A stretch of 62,652 bases of DNA. Source: Bisporella sp. PMI_857. Lineage: Eukaryota > Ascomycota > Leotiomycetes > Helotiales > Helotiaceae. Position numbers and translations under genes: made by a program. The stretch is from assembly GCA_021307315.1 (NCBI GenBank), contig JAJSPD010000137.1, positions 1 to 62,652 on the forward strand, given 5' to 3'. Numbering within the stretch: position 1 is the stretch's first letter; every line of letters begins with the position of its first letter. Shown in pieces: positions 42,595 to 53,981 of this stretch. Below the pieces are notes generated by a model. It had not been told where the DNA came from and searched no databases. It saw only the letters and a program-made list of their open reading frames with translations.

Positions 42595-43866
42595 TCACTC
42601 CTCTTGAATCACATCAGTCCATGCGCTGGGCTCATTTCCATAGAGTATATCAGACATCCACTTCTGTAGGGCTGAAACATGGGGGATTGAGTTAACATTG
42701 ATATCAATCTGCTCATATTTGTATCTGATGTGGGATATGGGCACGATAAAACAGGCTGTCCCAACAGCAAATGCAGCAAGGAGCCTTCCATCCTTCGCCG
42801 CAGAGATGATGTCAAAAATAGTGAATTTCGTCTCCACTACTTCCAGCGATTCGAACTCTTCTCCAAACTTCGAAGAATATGAGAATCTTTCTTTGGCCAA
42901 TTCCAGTATGCTTTGCCGGGTTACACCCGCCAAAATAGTATGCTCATCCAACGCTGCGGTAACCATCTGCAAATTGCCCCTTTCTGTTCTCCAGATTACA
43001 AAGAAGTTGGAAGACCCTGCCTCCGTTACATAGCCCTCTGGTCCAAACAACCAAAGAACTTGATCGAACCCTGATCTCCTGGCTTGACTATGCACTAGCA
43101 ATGAAGGTCCATAGTTTGCGCTAATTTTTGCCGACCCAGTACCACCGGGCCATGCCCTAACCATATCTTCTTGGCTAGCGAGAAGGCGCATCCCGTCTTT
43201 TGGAGTAAGCTGTGCACGAGGCGTTACGTCCTTTGTCTCCCAATACGAGATAATAATAAACAACAGCGCCTCTTGCGGTACCTGAAACCCAAGACTTGGG
43301 TCGGACCCTACAAGTGTTGGTCTGATATAAAGCGACGAGCCCCCTCGATCTCTCGGTAGCCATTTCGGTCCGTCCACCGCACAGAGTTTATGAATGAGCT
43401 TGAGCAGCGCTTGTGGTTCGAACTCTGGGAGGGAGATGCGGGTCGCAGACGCGAGCATCCGTGAAACATTGTGGTGAGGTCGAAATAAGCGGAGCTTCCC
43501 ATCATATCCCCGGTAGACCTTCATGCCCTCGAAACAAGCGGTGGCATAATGCAGGACGCTCGCTGTTGGCATTATCGGGAGGGCGCCATATGGTATAAGT
43601 TCTGGGTTCGCCCAACCATACTCGGCTGTCCAGCCAGCGGTGATCATGTGGTCTGTGCATATTCTATGGGACGTGACTTCCTTTGACCCTGGCGCTGGAA
43701 CGGGTCGTGGATTAGTAGTATATTCAACTTTTAATTGAGAGAAGTCAAGCTTGGCAAGTCGTGATGAATGGGTAGTGGTAGTAGAGGCCAGACGGAGGAC
43801 TGATGATGGCAGAAAGGCATCTGCACCTGGGAATAATTGTGCCTGTCCATTGACCAAAGAAGCCAT
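42595..43866 (-). CDS. Branched-chain-amino-acid aminotransferase (class IV, PLP)
   Basis: This intronless gene encodes 423 residues. LHYATACFEGMKVYRGYDGKLRLFRP is the class IV signature area. SSLYIRPTLVGSDPSLGF follows. The PLP lysine is in GSAKISANYG, and VTEAGSSNFFVIW is the phosphate-binding region. The first 30 residues, rich in Ser/Arg and lacking acidic residues until Asp, could be a mitochondrial presequence, but this is weak. It converts Leu/Ile/Val to 2-oxo acids or the reverse. It is divergent from an MFS exporter and close to two 2-oxo-acid reductase-like genes, so it may supply branched 2-oxo acids to them. Confidence 0.92.
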   Translation of the reverse strand: MASLVNGQAQLFPGADAFLPSSVLRLASTTTTHSSRLAKLDFSQLKVEYTTNPRPVPAPGSKEVTSHRICTDHMITAGWTAEYGWANPELIPYGALPIMPTASVLHYATACFEGMKVYRGYDGKLRLFRPHHNVSRMLASATRISLPEFEPQALLKLIHKLCAVDGPKWLPRDRGGSSLYIRPTLVGSDPSLGFQVPQEALLFIIISYWETKDVTPRAQLTPKDGMRLLASQEDMVRAWPGGTGSAKISANYGPSLLVHSQARRSGFDQVLWLFGPEGYVTEAGSSNFFVIWRTERGNLQMVTAALDEHTILAGVTRQSILELAKERFSYSSKFGEEFESLEVVETKFTIFDIISAAKDGRLLAAFAVGTACFIVPISHIRYKYEQIDINVNSIPHVSALQKWMSDILYGNEPSAWTDVIQEE

Positions 43867-44382
43867 AACTTTGGTTATAATGCCCTAAGAAACGGAAGGT
43901 TCGCAATCAAACTTAACGTTACGAATAACGAATTTCTCTCTTATTAAGGGCCTGAACTCGATATTGTTATATGCCCTCATTTCGAGCAATTCTCGTTCAG
44001 ATATTGTTGATTCTGATGTGTTTCGTAATGTTACGACTAGCTTGGCGCGATGTTCATGGTGAGTGGCAATATCAGCAGTGGGGCTGCGGATGCAGGGCGT
44101 GGCATTGGCGCCAAGTTGTATGTAGGGCGTGACACGGGCGCCAAGTTGTAGGTAGGGCGTGCTTTACTTTTGCCGAATAAGCTCGGCCGAAGATGTTGCT
44201 GCTAAGAAGTATACTAGACTTAGCAAGTCGAGTGAGGCTTCGTCTGGGGGTCTGAAAAGAGGGACAGAGTGGAAGATTTACACAGACATGCACTGTGAGC
44301 CTCCAAACCTTCAGAAATGAAGATAAATGGCCCTCCCAAAGTCCCATGATGAATGGGATATTACCATGTTCACTTTGTATGG
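43867..44382. promoter_or_regulatory. Divergent BCAT/MFS promoter
   Basis: This 516-bp head-to-head promoter contains a GC-rich 30-bp tandem repeat but no CGG-N11-CCG site. That sets this pair apart from the regulon promoters. Confidence 0.55.
44091..44161. repeat. 30-bp tandem repeat in BCAT/MFS promoter
   Basis: There are two full units (44091-44120, 44121-44150) and the start of a third (44151-44161). Each begins with a (C/T)AGGGCGTG word, has GGCGCC in the middle and ends AAGTTGTA. Units differ at four positions. The repeated AGGGCGTG and GGCGCC words could be stacked binding sites. Confidence 0.75.
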
Positions 44383-46028
44383 ATGGCGTCTCTATCAGAT
44401 GATGATCCTGAGAATCCAGCTAACTTTTCTTCGGTATGTAATTCAAGCTAGAGAAAATTTATCATGATACTGATGCCGCCCACGTGAAGGCAAGAAAATG
44501 GCACATTGTCTGTGTTGGCAGCTTCTTTACTTTCAATAGTGCTCTTGGATCATCCCTCCCATCCGGCGCTCACACCGCGATAGCGGAAGCATTCCATCTA
44601 ACGTCAGATGTATCGCTCGTCCTCCTTAACTCGCTGTACCTTGTTGGGTTCACGATAGGGCCTTTGATTTTTGGACCGATGAGCGAGTTCTATGGTCGCC
44701 AACCTGTTCTCATTTCTACATATATCGGCTATATGCTATGTACCTTAGCATGCGCATTGTCACCTAGTTATGTTACTCTGGTCATATTTCGGCTACTATG
44801 TGGGATGAACGCTGCTGCTCCCAATGCCATAATAGCGGGCCTATACTCTGACATCTACCACAACCCACAGCATCGTGGAATTGCAATGGCATCTTTCATG
44901 TTTATAACCACGTTGGGTCCGCAGGTTGGACCTATAATCTCTGGATTTGTTTCCGTGGTATCCTGGAGATGGACCTTCTGGGTTGGTTTATCCATTACTG
45001 CAGTCGGGTTACCGGCCGTTCTTCTACTGCCAGAGACTTTTCTTCCCGCTATACTCCAGCGGAGAGAAAAGCGACTTGGGAGAACCGATTTGCCTATGGA
45101 GACATCCAGTACACCACAAAATATGACCTCTGTGGCACGCGAAGTTGCCATGACCTTTAGCAGGCCATTTGTCATGACAATCCAGGAGCCAATTCTGCTG
45201 TTCTCATCACTATATCTTGCTTTGATTTATGCAGTACTGTATCTTTTCTTCCAAGCGTATCCGGTTATTTTTCAGGGTGCGGATCCAATTCGAAAAGTTT
45301 ATAGGGGATATATGTTAATAAAACAAACATAGGACTCTACGGAATGTCCGCGGGCGTTAGCAGCTTAGCTTTCATACCTAGTGAGTTACTCTTTCCACGT
45401 TCTGCTTGTGCCTTCGGAACGCTGATTGATCACGTAGTAATGATCGGCGCTGGAATGGCGTTCCTCATATTTCTCTGGTATAGTTCATTCCACGCCAAAG
45501 CACAGGTTGCCAACATGCCTTGGGCGCAAGTAGAGGAATATCGACGCCTTCCTCTCGCAGCTGCTGGTGCCCCTCTGTATGTCGTATAGTACTTGTATCG
45601 CTTGTTGATAGAGCTGCAATACTAACTGTCTCACAACTCTTAGGATCGTAATTGCTCTTTTTTGGCTCGGCTGGACCTCCTCTGTGTCTATCAATCCCAT
45701 CATACCCATGATAGCCGGCGTTTGGTTTGGGATAGGATACTTACTCATATTCATGGCAATGCTGAATTACCTCACTGATGCGTATAAACAGTACTCAGCA
45801 TCAGCACAAGCTGCAGCAAGCACTATTCGTTCTATCGCTGCAGCATGCCTTCCACTGGCTTCAGGCCCAATGTACCGCAGCCTGGGGATTCACTGGGCCA
45901 GCACATTGCTAGGTTTTATTGCGCTCCTAATGGCAATCATTCCGTTTATATTTGTCAGATATGGGGAGGTGATTCGAAGGAACAGTCCGTTTTGTCAAAG
46001 GATAATGCAAGTGGCTGTGGTGCGATAG
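44383..46028 (+). CDS. MFS transporter, DHA1 drug:H+ antiporter type
   Basis: Five exons (44383-44433, 44490-45276, 45333-45380, 45438-45576, 45644-46028) encode 469 residues with about 12 membrane segments. The N-terminus MASLSDDDPENPANFSS precedes ARKWHIVCV, the usual entry to TM1. Between TM2 and TM3 lies GPMSEFYGRQPVL, the MFS A-motif. RLLCGMNAAAPNAIIAGLYSDI is the TM4 region and GPQVGPIISGF the antiporter C-motif. It is likely an exporter of a small hydrophobic product or toxicant. A shared promoter with BCAT suggests linked expression. Confidence 0.88.
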
Positions 46029-46474
46029 AGTAGTTAGTCGTAAGAAGCTTGTAAAATCCACCGAGGCAAAGCATGTGCATTTACTCATTTCCCTAATACC
46101 TCCTCGCAGTTTAATTTGCAATTTGCCACCGAGCCTTGTAGCGTAGTCAACATGAACCATTTCCCACCCCATGCTGCGCCTCCTTCTCTCCAGCCTTTGG
46201 TTTTTCCAAATTATATCTCCCTCCAAAAACATTTTAGTGGAATACCTGGAGTGTCTGGTCTTTGTGCATGATAGTCATGGAGCGACTTAAGAAGTGGATA
46301 CTGGCTAGTGAAGCATAATGCCCACAGGGCGTATCGGGACGCGCCCTGTGAGAATCCTTGCAAGGCGCAACAACTACGCTACGAATATCCATAGACTATC
46401 AACATCTGGGACGTTTGAACTGGCAAGGAAGTATATGCCCCAGCAGCAGTAAGTTCACGAGAAAGCGGAGAATT
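46029..46474. promoter_or_regulatory. Upstream region of ketopantoate-reductase-like 1
   Basis: These 446 bp hold no supported gene. The frame of the next gene is open upstream without an ATG before 46475. A perfect inverted repeat is present at 46323-46350. Confidence 0.45.
46323..46350. promoter_or_regulatory. Inverted repeat CACAGGGCG-N10-CGCCCTGTG
   Basis: Exact 9-bp arms lie 125-152 bp upstream of the ATG at 46475. The GGGCG core resembles the AGGGCGTG word of the tandem repeat in the BCAT/MFS promoter. It could be an operator-like site or a hairpin in the leader. Confidence 0.5.
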
Positions 46475-47680
46475 ATGAAAAGACTCGTGCGATCGCAAGC
46501 ACTCTCATCCTCATTCCAGACATCTAACTATGGTTCATCATTGATGACCACCATGACAATTCCACAAATAAGGTCACGGCAACCCCGACCACGAGTCCAT
46601 GTGCTAGGCCTAGGCAGTATAGGAACATTCGCAGCCTACTGTCTTTCCGACATTCCTAACGGCCCAGCTGTCACGCTTCTCCTTCACCGGAAGTCGCTTC
46701 TTGGCGCATATCAAAATAATGGGAATATCATTTCACTCGAAACAAGAGAAGGAATCCATGTAAGCTCAGCAAACTACGACTTTGAGGTGCTACACGATGG
46801 TCAGTGGTATCACGAATATCCGAAAAACTTCGCATCGCAGTGGCATTCAGACTCTCCTGCCCAGGCTAAGCAGGTTGCAGCCGATGTGATCGAACATCTC
46901 ATTATTTGTGTTAAAAGCACTCAAACTGTTGATGCGCTCCGCCCTCTTTTACCTCGTCTGACAGCCCAGTCAAGGATTCTATTCCTTCAAAATGGGTTCG
47001 GGACAGTCGAGGCAGTTAACGAGCAACTTTTCGCGGATTCACAAACACGTCCAAACTATCTGATTGGCGTGATTTCTCACGGCGTAACACTTAACAAACC
47101 GTTCAATATCACCCACACTGGATTCGCCGCCACATCTATCGGGATGATACCACGGGGAGATCGCACTAGTGGCTATTCGAGTGACGAATTCAACCTAGAG
47201 ATGGACTACTTTCTCAAAATCCTCCCACAGTCCTACTATCTCAATGCAACCTCCTTTCCTTATACCTCTATCCTCCAAATTCAGCTCGAAAAACTGGCCG
47301 TCAACGCCTTTTGCAACCCGCTGTGCGCACTCAACGACTCCACCAATGGATTTCTTTTCACCATCCCAGACACACGGAGAGAAATCCTGACCGAAATCTC
47401 AAATGTGGTCCTCGCTTTACCAGAGCTAAAACATATTCCTGAAGTCAAGGAGAGGTTTTCAGTAGATGTACTCGAAGAGATGGTCAACGGAATTATACAA
47501 AAGACATATAATACTACTTGTTCAATGGTCTGGGATCTCAGAGCAGGCAGGGAGACTGAAGTGAGGTTCATTAATGGGAGTTGGTCACGCATGGGGCGGA
47601 AACTAGGTGTGGCAACTCCAGTCAATGATCGATTGGTGCGAGAGATTGAAATGAAGACAAGAAGTGCTCTACGGGGATAA
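46475..47680 (+). CDS. Ketopantoate reductase-like (ApbA/PanE) 2-oxo-acid reductase 1
   Basis: This intronless gene encodes 401 residues from Met 46475. The open frame starts further upstream but without an ATG. The first 40 residues (MKRLVRSQALSSSF) are basic and Ser-rich, resembling a mitochondrial presequence. The NADP fold is VHVLGLGSIGTFAAY, followed by HR after strand 2 (LLHRKSLL). FLQNGFG is the nucleotide/substrate loop. The catalytic Lys/Asn region is EKLAVNAFCNPLCALND, and the C-terminal helix carries TEVRFINGSWSRMGRKLG, close to the conserved E(I/V)xxINGxI stretch. The family reduces 2-oxo acids to 2-hydroxy acids. Fungal relatives include ketopantoate reductase and ketoisovalerate reductases of depsipeptide clusters. 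Confidence 0.87.
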   Translation: MKRLVRSQALSSSFQTSNYGSSLMTTMTIPQIRSRQPRPRVHVLGLGSIGTFAAYCLSDIPNGPAVTLLLHRKSLLGAYQNNGNIISLETREGIHVSSANYDFEVLHDGQWYHEYPKNFASQWHSDSPAQAKQVAADVIEHLIICVKSTQTVDALRPLLPRLTAQSRILFLQNGFGTVEAVNEQLFADSQTRPNYLIGVISHGVTLNKPFNITHTGFAATSIGMIPRGDRTSGYSSDEFNLEMDYFLKILPQSYYLNATSFPYTSILQIQLEKLAVNAFCNPLCALNDSTNGFLFTIPDTRREILTEISNVVLALPELKHIPEVKERFSVDVLEEMVNGIIQKTYNTTCSMVWDLRAGRETEVRFINGSWSRMGRKLGVATPVNDRLVREIEMKTRSALRG

Positions 47681-47921
47681 ACGCGACGCAAATATGTCTA
47701 CGATATTGTAAAGATATAAAAGATAATAAATATTATGAGAGTAATAATGAATAGGAAGTTGTATTCTTGAGTATCACCAGCATTACTACAATTGCAATGG
47801 CGCAAAGGTGTCCTGAACCATATCTGTATGTACAACCCGTGGCCAACTAAACAGCTCAAACAGTGGCCTATGGTTATCCAGAAATTAAAATACGTCATCC
47901 TCTGTGATTCACTTCGGAGCT

Positions 47922-49314
47922 CTATAAACCACTGCCTTCGACGTTCCCACTCAAGCTAAGCAAATGTTGTTTCGCATCTTCCCACTCTTCTCCATCCCGC
48001 CAGTAGCCATAGACCACAGGCTCTCTGCCTGGAAAGCCGGCGCGAGACAAGAGATTGAGCCAGTCCCAGTGACAACTCTCTTTCCAACCACTAGATTTCC
48101 ACTTATTGAGATCCATATCAGGTCGGGAGCTTATCGTTGGCAGATAAGTCGTAAGAGATTGGTCGTGAGTAAAACAAACTAATATCGACGGGGATCCGTC
48201 AAACTTGATCAGTTGATTGACAGATCGTTGTGCGATTCTAGGTTCGTTATAGGCTGACGTGGAAATTGTAGAGATCTCGTGGAATGGGGTCGTCCGTGGA
48301 TTGAAAGAAGGATGCTCGAGCGTCGTTGCTTGGGGATGACGGTCGGTAAAGATACTTGCTGGGCAAGGCATGGGGAGGGAGTTGTCTTGATCCAGAGTTC
48401 CTTTAGGAAGAGGATCAGGTAGCGGATAATCCGGCGACGGCCTGAAGCAGCTTGCAGAATGGCAAATATCGCCACCAAGGAAGATGAACGTGCTTTCTGG
48501 CTCCGGGGTTGTGCGAGCAAGACCACATATATGCCCAATACAGTGACCAGGTGTGTCTTTCGTTCAAATGTTAGCCGGAATTGTAACACCATCTGATATG
48601 ACTTAAGTTGACATAATCATATAGGCAGAACAAGAAGGCGCGTACCTAGAAGATAGAAAGATCCATCCAAAAAGAAATCAATTGCTCGAAAACCTCCTAT
48701 AGTCAACTCTTGCGAAGAAAAATCAAGTTCTCGTAATTCTCTGTCTGTAAAACAATCGGCTGGAACTGGCGAGATGGGATTGTTAGGGTAGCCCGGCATC
48801 AATGTCGGCGATGCCGTAAAACCTGGTCCTACAACGAGAGATGTTGAAGGTGGAAACAACGATACATCGCCAATGTGATCCCAATGGTAATGAGACCATA
48901 CGACGGCCGCTAAGAAGTAGATGCTAATTAGCTTGGCGAATTGGCCTCGAAGCTTTACTCCCAATATTGCCACTTACATATTTGTCCAAGTTCAATTCCA
49001 TTCTCCATAAGGACCTCGGGGACATCTTTCTCAACTCTAAGTGAAGGAATACTATTTCCGCCTCCAAGTCGACTCAGAACGACAGCAGGAAGATTCCAGT
49101 AATCTTTGCGAATGCCGAGATCAAACATCACTTTTTGCCCTGATACCTCATGTTCAATCAGGAAAGCAAGGTCAGGGACTTCGAAAAAGTCTTGAACCTG
49201 TCCAAGAGGTTTGATGAACGACTCTGCCTTGATAGTGAACGAACAACTCGTATCAACAATGCGCACGCGCACGATGCTTGTGGAACAGGGTATATTCAAT
49301 TGACCTCTCGTCAT
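47922..49314 (-). CDS. Metallo-beta-lactamase-fold hydrolase (lactonase-like)
   Basis: Three exons (49314-48978, 48909-48646, 48556-47922) encode 411 residues. The metal motif HxHxDH is H119-Y-H121-W-D123-H124 (WSHYHWDHIGD). A further ligand region is DTPGHCIGH, and FIFLGGDICH supplies the bridging Asp and His. DLAFLIEH...KVMFDLGIRKDYW is the usual N-terminal sandwich of acyl-homoserine-lactonase-like fungal proteins. Lactone hydrolysis is the family activity most consistent with a Baeyer-Villiger partner, but glyoxalase-like thioester hydrolysis is possible. It is divergent from OYE2. Two CGG-N11-CCG sites in the shared promoter (98 and 236 bp from the ATG) tie it to the block A regulon. Confidence 0.87.
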
Positions 49315-49411
49315 TTTAAATATTTAATTAATTAAACTTAATTAAGATGATCTGAACTTTGTTTAACACCAGATTGGCGGGCTCGTCAAACACATGGACC
49401 AACATCATGGA

Positions 49412-49428
49412 CGGAGGTTGAGTCTCCG
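49412..49428. promoter_or_regulatory. CGG-N11-CCG site 1, lactonase/OYE2 promoter
   Basis: CGGAGGTTGAGTCTCCG has CGGAG/CTCCG arms. It lies 98 bp upstream of the lactonase ATG and shares nine leading bases with the site at 18353. Confidence 0.6.
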
Positions 49429-49549
49429 CCGAAAGCTATTCTTATATCCGCACAACTAGCGCACTAGGATTCTCGGACAATCGTACAGCAATAATGTATA
49501 TCATTTCCTTCGAACGTAGAGTTGCCAAGCGGGTTGTTTCCAGACTTGA

Positions 49550-49566
49550 CGGATGTCTGCTCTCCG
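49550..49566. promoter_or_regulatory. CGG-N11-CCG site 2, lactonase/OYE2 promoter
   Basis: CGGATGTCTGCTCTCCG has CGGA/TCCG arms and reads CGGAG on the opposite strand. It lies 149 bp upstream of the OYE2 ATG. Confidence 0.55.
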
Positions 49567-49714
49567 GTGATCCCTGACGAGTCGACCGAAGGCAGCCGAA
49601 CAATCTCGCCTTCGACCTCTCCCTGTCATTTTCGGTCAAGGGTAGATCATTCAAAGACTAGTCTCGGTATCATATTTACGCTTTCATCAGTTCTATGACG
49701 CTCAAGCTCTAAAG

Positions 49715-50859
<1,145 letters not shown>

Positions 50860-51384
50860 GAACGTTATGTTGAGTAATGGACCAGAGCTGCACAACGGAC
50901 TCGCTCATTTGGGATGTGGCTGGACCAATTTATGCGAGCAACTAGGTTCAGTCGTTTTATAGATAACTAGTGGTTCACCCATATATACGATGGCTCAGAC
51001 ATTTTGATGCATGGCTGAAAGCTGCTAATTACCCTATATTGAAGCACGGTTCAAATATGGACGATGTAGCGATTCGAATGGGGTTCCTGATTCATGCCAG
51101 CTTAACCTATGAGATATACCTGGTATGAAGATGGTACAATGGTTTACCAAGTTGTTTGACTTAAGTTATTGCGCCAAGAAACAAGATGACTTTTATTCTA
51201 TTGGGATTTTCACACGTCTCAATATACCGGTGCCAATTTGTTGTTAAGTCGAAAAGCCTAAACTAATTTTGTAAAAAAAATACGGCTAGAGTACCTGCCT
51301 CTATTTGTAATCAAGTAGAAAGTATACTTGGTAACCTATAACCCTTACGAACCACTCGCCTATCGAATACTTTATATTTTATAG
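50860..51384. other. Intergenic, 3' flanks of OYE2 and LcsJ-like gene
   Basis: This 525-bp convergent spacer holds no supported gene or structured element. Confidence 0.5.
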
Positions 51385-52473
51385 CTAACTCGGCCATACT
51401 CTCGTAAGTGCCCCCTGACTACCCCCATCAAATAGAGTCTGTAAATCCTCAAGAGCGTGAAGCTTGTCAGCCAGTTTCATACCCTTCCGCCGCTGTGCTT
51501 CTACGCGGCGCCAGTCCCACGCGTCTTCACTCGACAGGTCCACGTCACTAACGTCAACTGGCTCATCTCCGACTTGATATCTCCCACTCATCCAGCCACC
51601 TGGGCGCTCAGGCAGCATGCCAGCGTTGTCTAGCACCAGAGCCGGGTGGACCGTGAACCGTCCCACTTTGATCACGTACTTGCTGATGGCGGTTGCAATA
51701 ATCTTTGTATCCCAGTCACCGACAGAATCGCCGGGTCCGCGAACTTTCGCTTTGCTCATCAAAGGGTCTAACCACTCTGTCGGCTCCGTAAGCCCTTTAG
51801 GCACAAAGTGAGTAATTATATACAGCCATTTGCGATCCCAGCAAAGCGTACGAGTCCAAAGCTCATATGACTGGTATGGCGCCACTTCTTTCTTGAAGCT
51901 GCACTCCACGGCCCCAAGGAGAATACTAAGGGAACCCCTGATAGGCTCGCCGGTCTTGGGGTCGAGAACGAGACGGCTTCGACTGTTGTATGTGAGTTGA
52001 CCTAGCGAGGAACGAAAAAGATAAGAGATGAGATGCGACCGTGAGACGTCAAGATCTGTAAAAAATGTTGAATTTGATTTGTGCAGGTTGTAGTCGATCT
52101 CGAGAATAGGCGCGTAGGTTGTGGAGATAATGGGCTTGAAGAGAGCCCGTGGACCAAGGTATGGGGACTTGCGGACGAAACGGTGCTGGCTGATACCATA
52201 GAACACGCGGTACTAGAGTTTGTTAGGACCAGCTTCATGTAGTGATAGGGAATAAAGTTTTACTGTCCAAGCAAAGGGCATATTTTTCCAGTTGAAAAGG
52301 ACAAAGACAAGAAGCAAAATACGCGACGTGCGGCCCGGTCCAATGATGAACGACTGTATAAGTGTCGACCAATTGATCTTGTATACCGCATATCCCACAC
52401 TGCCGACACTCAAAGGTGCAAAGACGGGTGCAATAAGTGCGATCATGTCTAGCCTATTTGACTCGGTCACCAT
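51385..52473 (-). CDS. LcsJ/AtnL-type thioesterase-like protein
   Basis: Two exons (52473-52264, 52212-51385) encode 345 residues. An in-frame TAG at 52213-52215 seems to break the gene but is the last codon of a 51-bp intron (GTAAAA donor, CCTAAC branch, CTCTAG acceptor). The N-terminal part has one or two membrane segments (MIALIAPVFAPLSVGSVGYAVY, ILLLVFVLFNW). EIDYNLHKSNSTFFTDLDVSRSHL is the hallmark of the lcsJ thioesterase family (known from leucinostatin and aspercryptin clusters) with a hot-dog-like fold. LGAVECSFKKEVAPYQSYELWTR and YIITHFV follow. The substrate is unknown. A longer start at 52515 is possible. Confidence 0.8.
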
Positions 52474-53125
52474 GGTCGCCTGCAAATGAATTGGTAGTGT
52501 CAGGAGCCGCACCAAGTCGCAGATGGTTATTGGTTCGAGCGCAACAAATTAAGACAACAAAAAAAGTTCAGGAGTTATGAAAAGCATATAGCCTATAGGG
52601 GATCAGGGTGAAGTTAAATAACAAGTTGGAACAATGTGGGCTTTGCTAGCGGAGATAAGGATAAGCCAAGGCATGAATAGAAAAAGGACGAACCGAGGCA
52701 CAAATTGCTTACCTATCACTAAAAGGATTACAGTTCCTCTACAGAGTAGATCATGGTGCTCCAAGCTCGCGGTGACCCAGGATCACTATCATCCCGTAAC
52801 ATTGTGATCCCTCACAATTCCTTCAATATATAGAACAGGTCTTCAGTACTTTTCATAGACTTTAGCCACCTCAGCTATCAAATATAATTTGATTACGATA
52901 ATAACTTTCAACAATATTATTTATCTATTATCAAACGCGACATTTCTTTATTGCTCAGACCACTTACCAGCTTTCACCGTCAGCATGAACTAAACATGGT
53001 TCAGTTCACGCAGTTAGGAAACCTCACCAACACACAACTAGAACAACACAAACCTGTGCGCCTTATCCCAGCAAGCATAACTGTAATTGTAACACATTAG
53101 GCTATCCCGTAGGGAGTATTAAGGT
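52474..53125. other. Intergenic between two thioesterase-like genes
   Basis: These 652 bp hold the promoter of the LcsJ-like gene and the 3' flank of the 4HBT gene. They are AT-rich, with no N11 site and no gene. Confidence 0.5.
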
Positions 53126-53589
53126 CTAAAGTTTACTCCTCTCTAAACCAACATAAAGTTCCTCGAGTCCTTTTCTTAATATTTGACTAATCCCGCTCTG
53201 CGATGGTCTCCCTGTTGAACGCTCGACAAAGACGTGGACACACTCCGCTACTACCTTGACTTCATCATGGCCTCGCTCAAACACGCCAACTTCATATGCA
53301 ACGCTGGATTTGCCTAGTTTGTTTACGCGAAGGCCTACCTCAGCAATGGAAGGGTAGGCGATTGAGGAAAAGAAGTCCGTATGAGCGTCAACAGCGACTC
53401 CATACATTTCGGCTGTCGGCGGATGGAAGTTGCAGTGCTCAATAAGATAGGCATATATGACGGAATCAACCCTAGATCTTCCTATTAGAAAGGGAGTATA
53501 TTTTATAACATCATTAACCGGGGGCCTTACAAGAAACCATAGACCGACTTGTTCATGTGGTCATACATGTCATTGTCGCACCTAGACAT
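53126..53589 (-). CDS. 4HBT-family acyl-CoA thioesterase-like protein
   Basis: Two exons (53589-53531, 53471-53126) encode 134 residues. CDNDMYDHMNKSVYGFLVDSVI corresponds to the 4-hydroxybenzoyl-CoA thioesterase active-site region (consensus WxDxDxxxHxNNxxY), with Asp and His present. HTDFFSSIAYPSIAEVGLRVNKLGKSSVAYEVGVFE is the hot-dog sheet. The N-terminus is a few residues shorter than typical, so a small upstream exon may be missing. The 59-bp intron has a GTAAGG donor. It may release a CoA-bound intermediate. A CGG-N11-CCG site lies 376 bp upstream. Confidence 0.78.
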
Positions 53590-53964
53590 TATTAATTAGT
53601 ACGGTGGCTGATGATTTTAAAAACGTGAAGTATCTTCACTCTGCTAAACCGCTGTATTCTATGTTGAAAAAATAGCAAGAGACCAAAAAAACAAGGATTC
53701 CAATGAATGCAAAGTAAGATATATATACGCATGTAATTATCTGAGATAAACTTGCCATCGCGTGCGATAGTCGAGGTGATAGGGGTAGTCTAGTCGGCGC
53801 CGCGCCTTAAGCTCTAAGGCAGATACCATTGCAACGGCTTTACGGGGCAGCAGTGGGAAGCTATGTAGGTATGTTCGGCAAAAATTAAAAATGATGTAGG
53901 TTGAAAGTGAACCACCCAGAGTTCAATTAATTGCCTAGCATTTAAAGCAGGAATACAAAGGTTC

Positions 53965-53981
53965 CGGATTTAGCTGAGCCG
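53965..53981. promoter_or_regulatory. CGG-N11-CCG site, 4HBT side
   Basis: CGGATTTAGCTGAGCCG lies 376 bp upstream of the 4HBT ATG. It has only the triplet arms, so it is among the weaker members of the set. Confidence 0.4.

Larger units (their letters stand above)
49315..49714. promoter_or_regulatory. Divergent lactonase/OYE2 promoter
   Basis: This 400-bp head-to-head promoter has two CGG-N11-CCG sites. A TTAATTAA-rich stretch lies next to the lactonase start. Confidence 0.62.

Noticed and set aside
52213..52215. In-frame TAG inside the LcsJ-like thioesterase suggested a nonsense mutation.
   Set aside because: It is the acceptor end of a 51-bp intron (GTAAAA...CCTAAC...CTCTAG) that keeps the reading frame.
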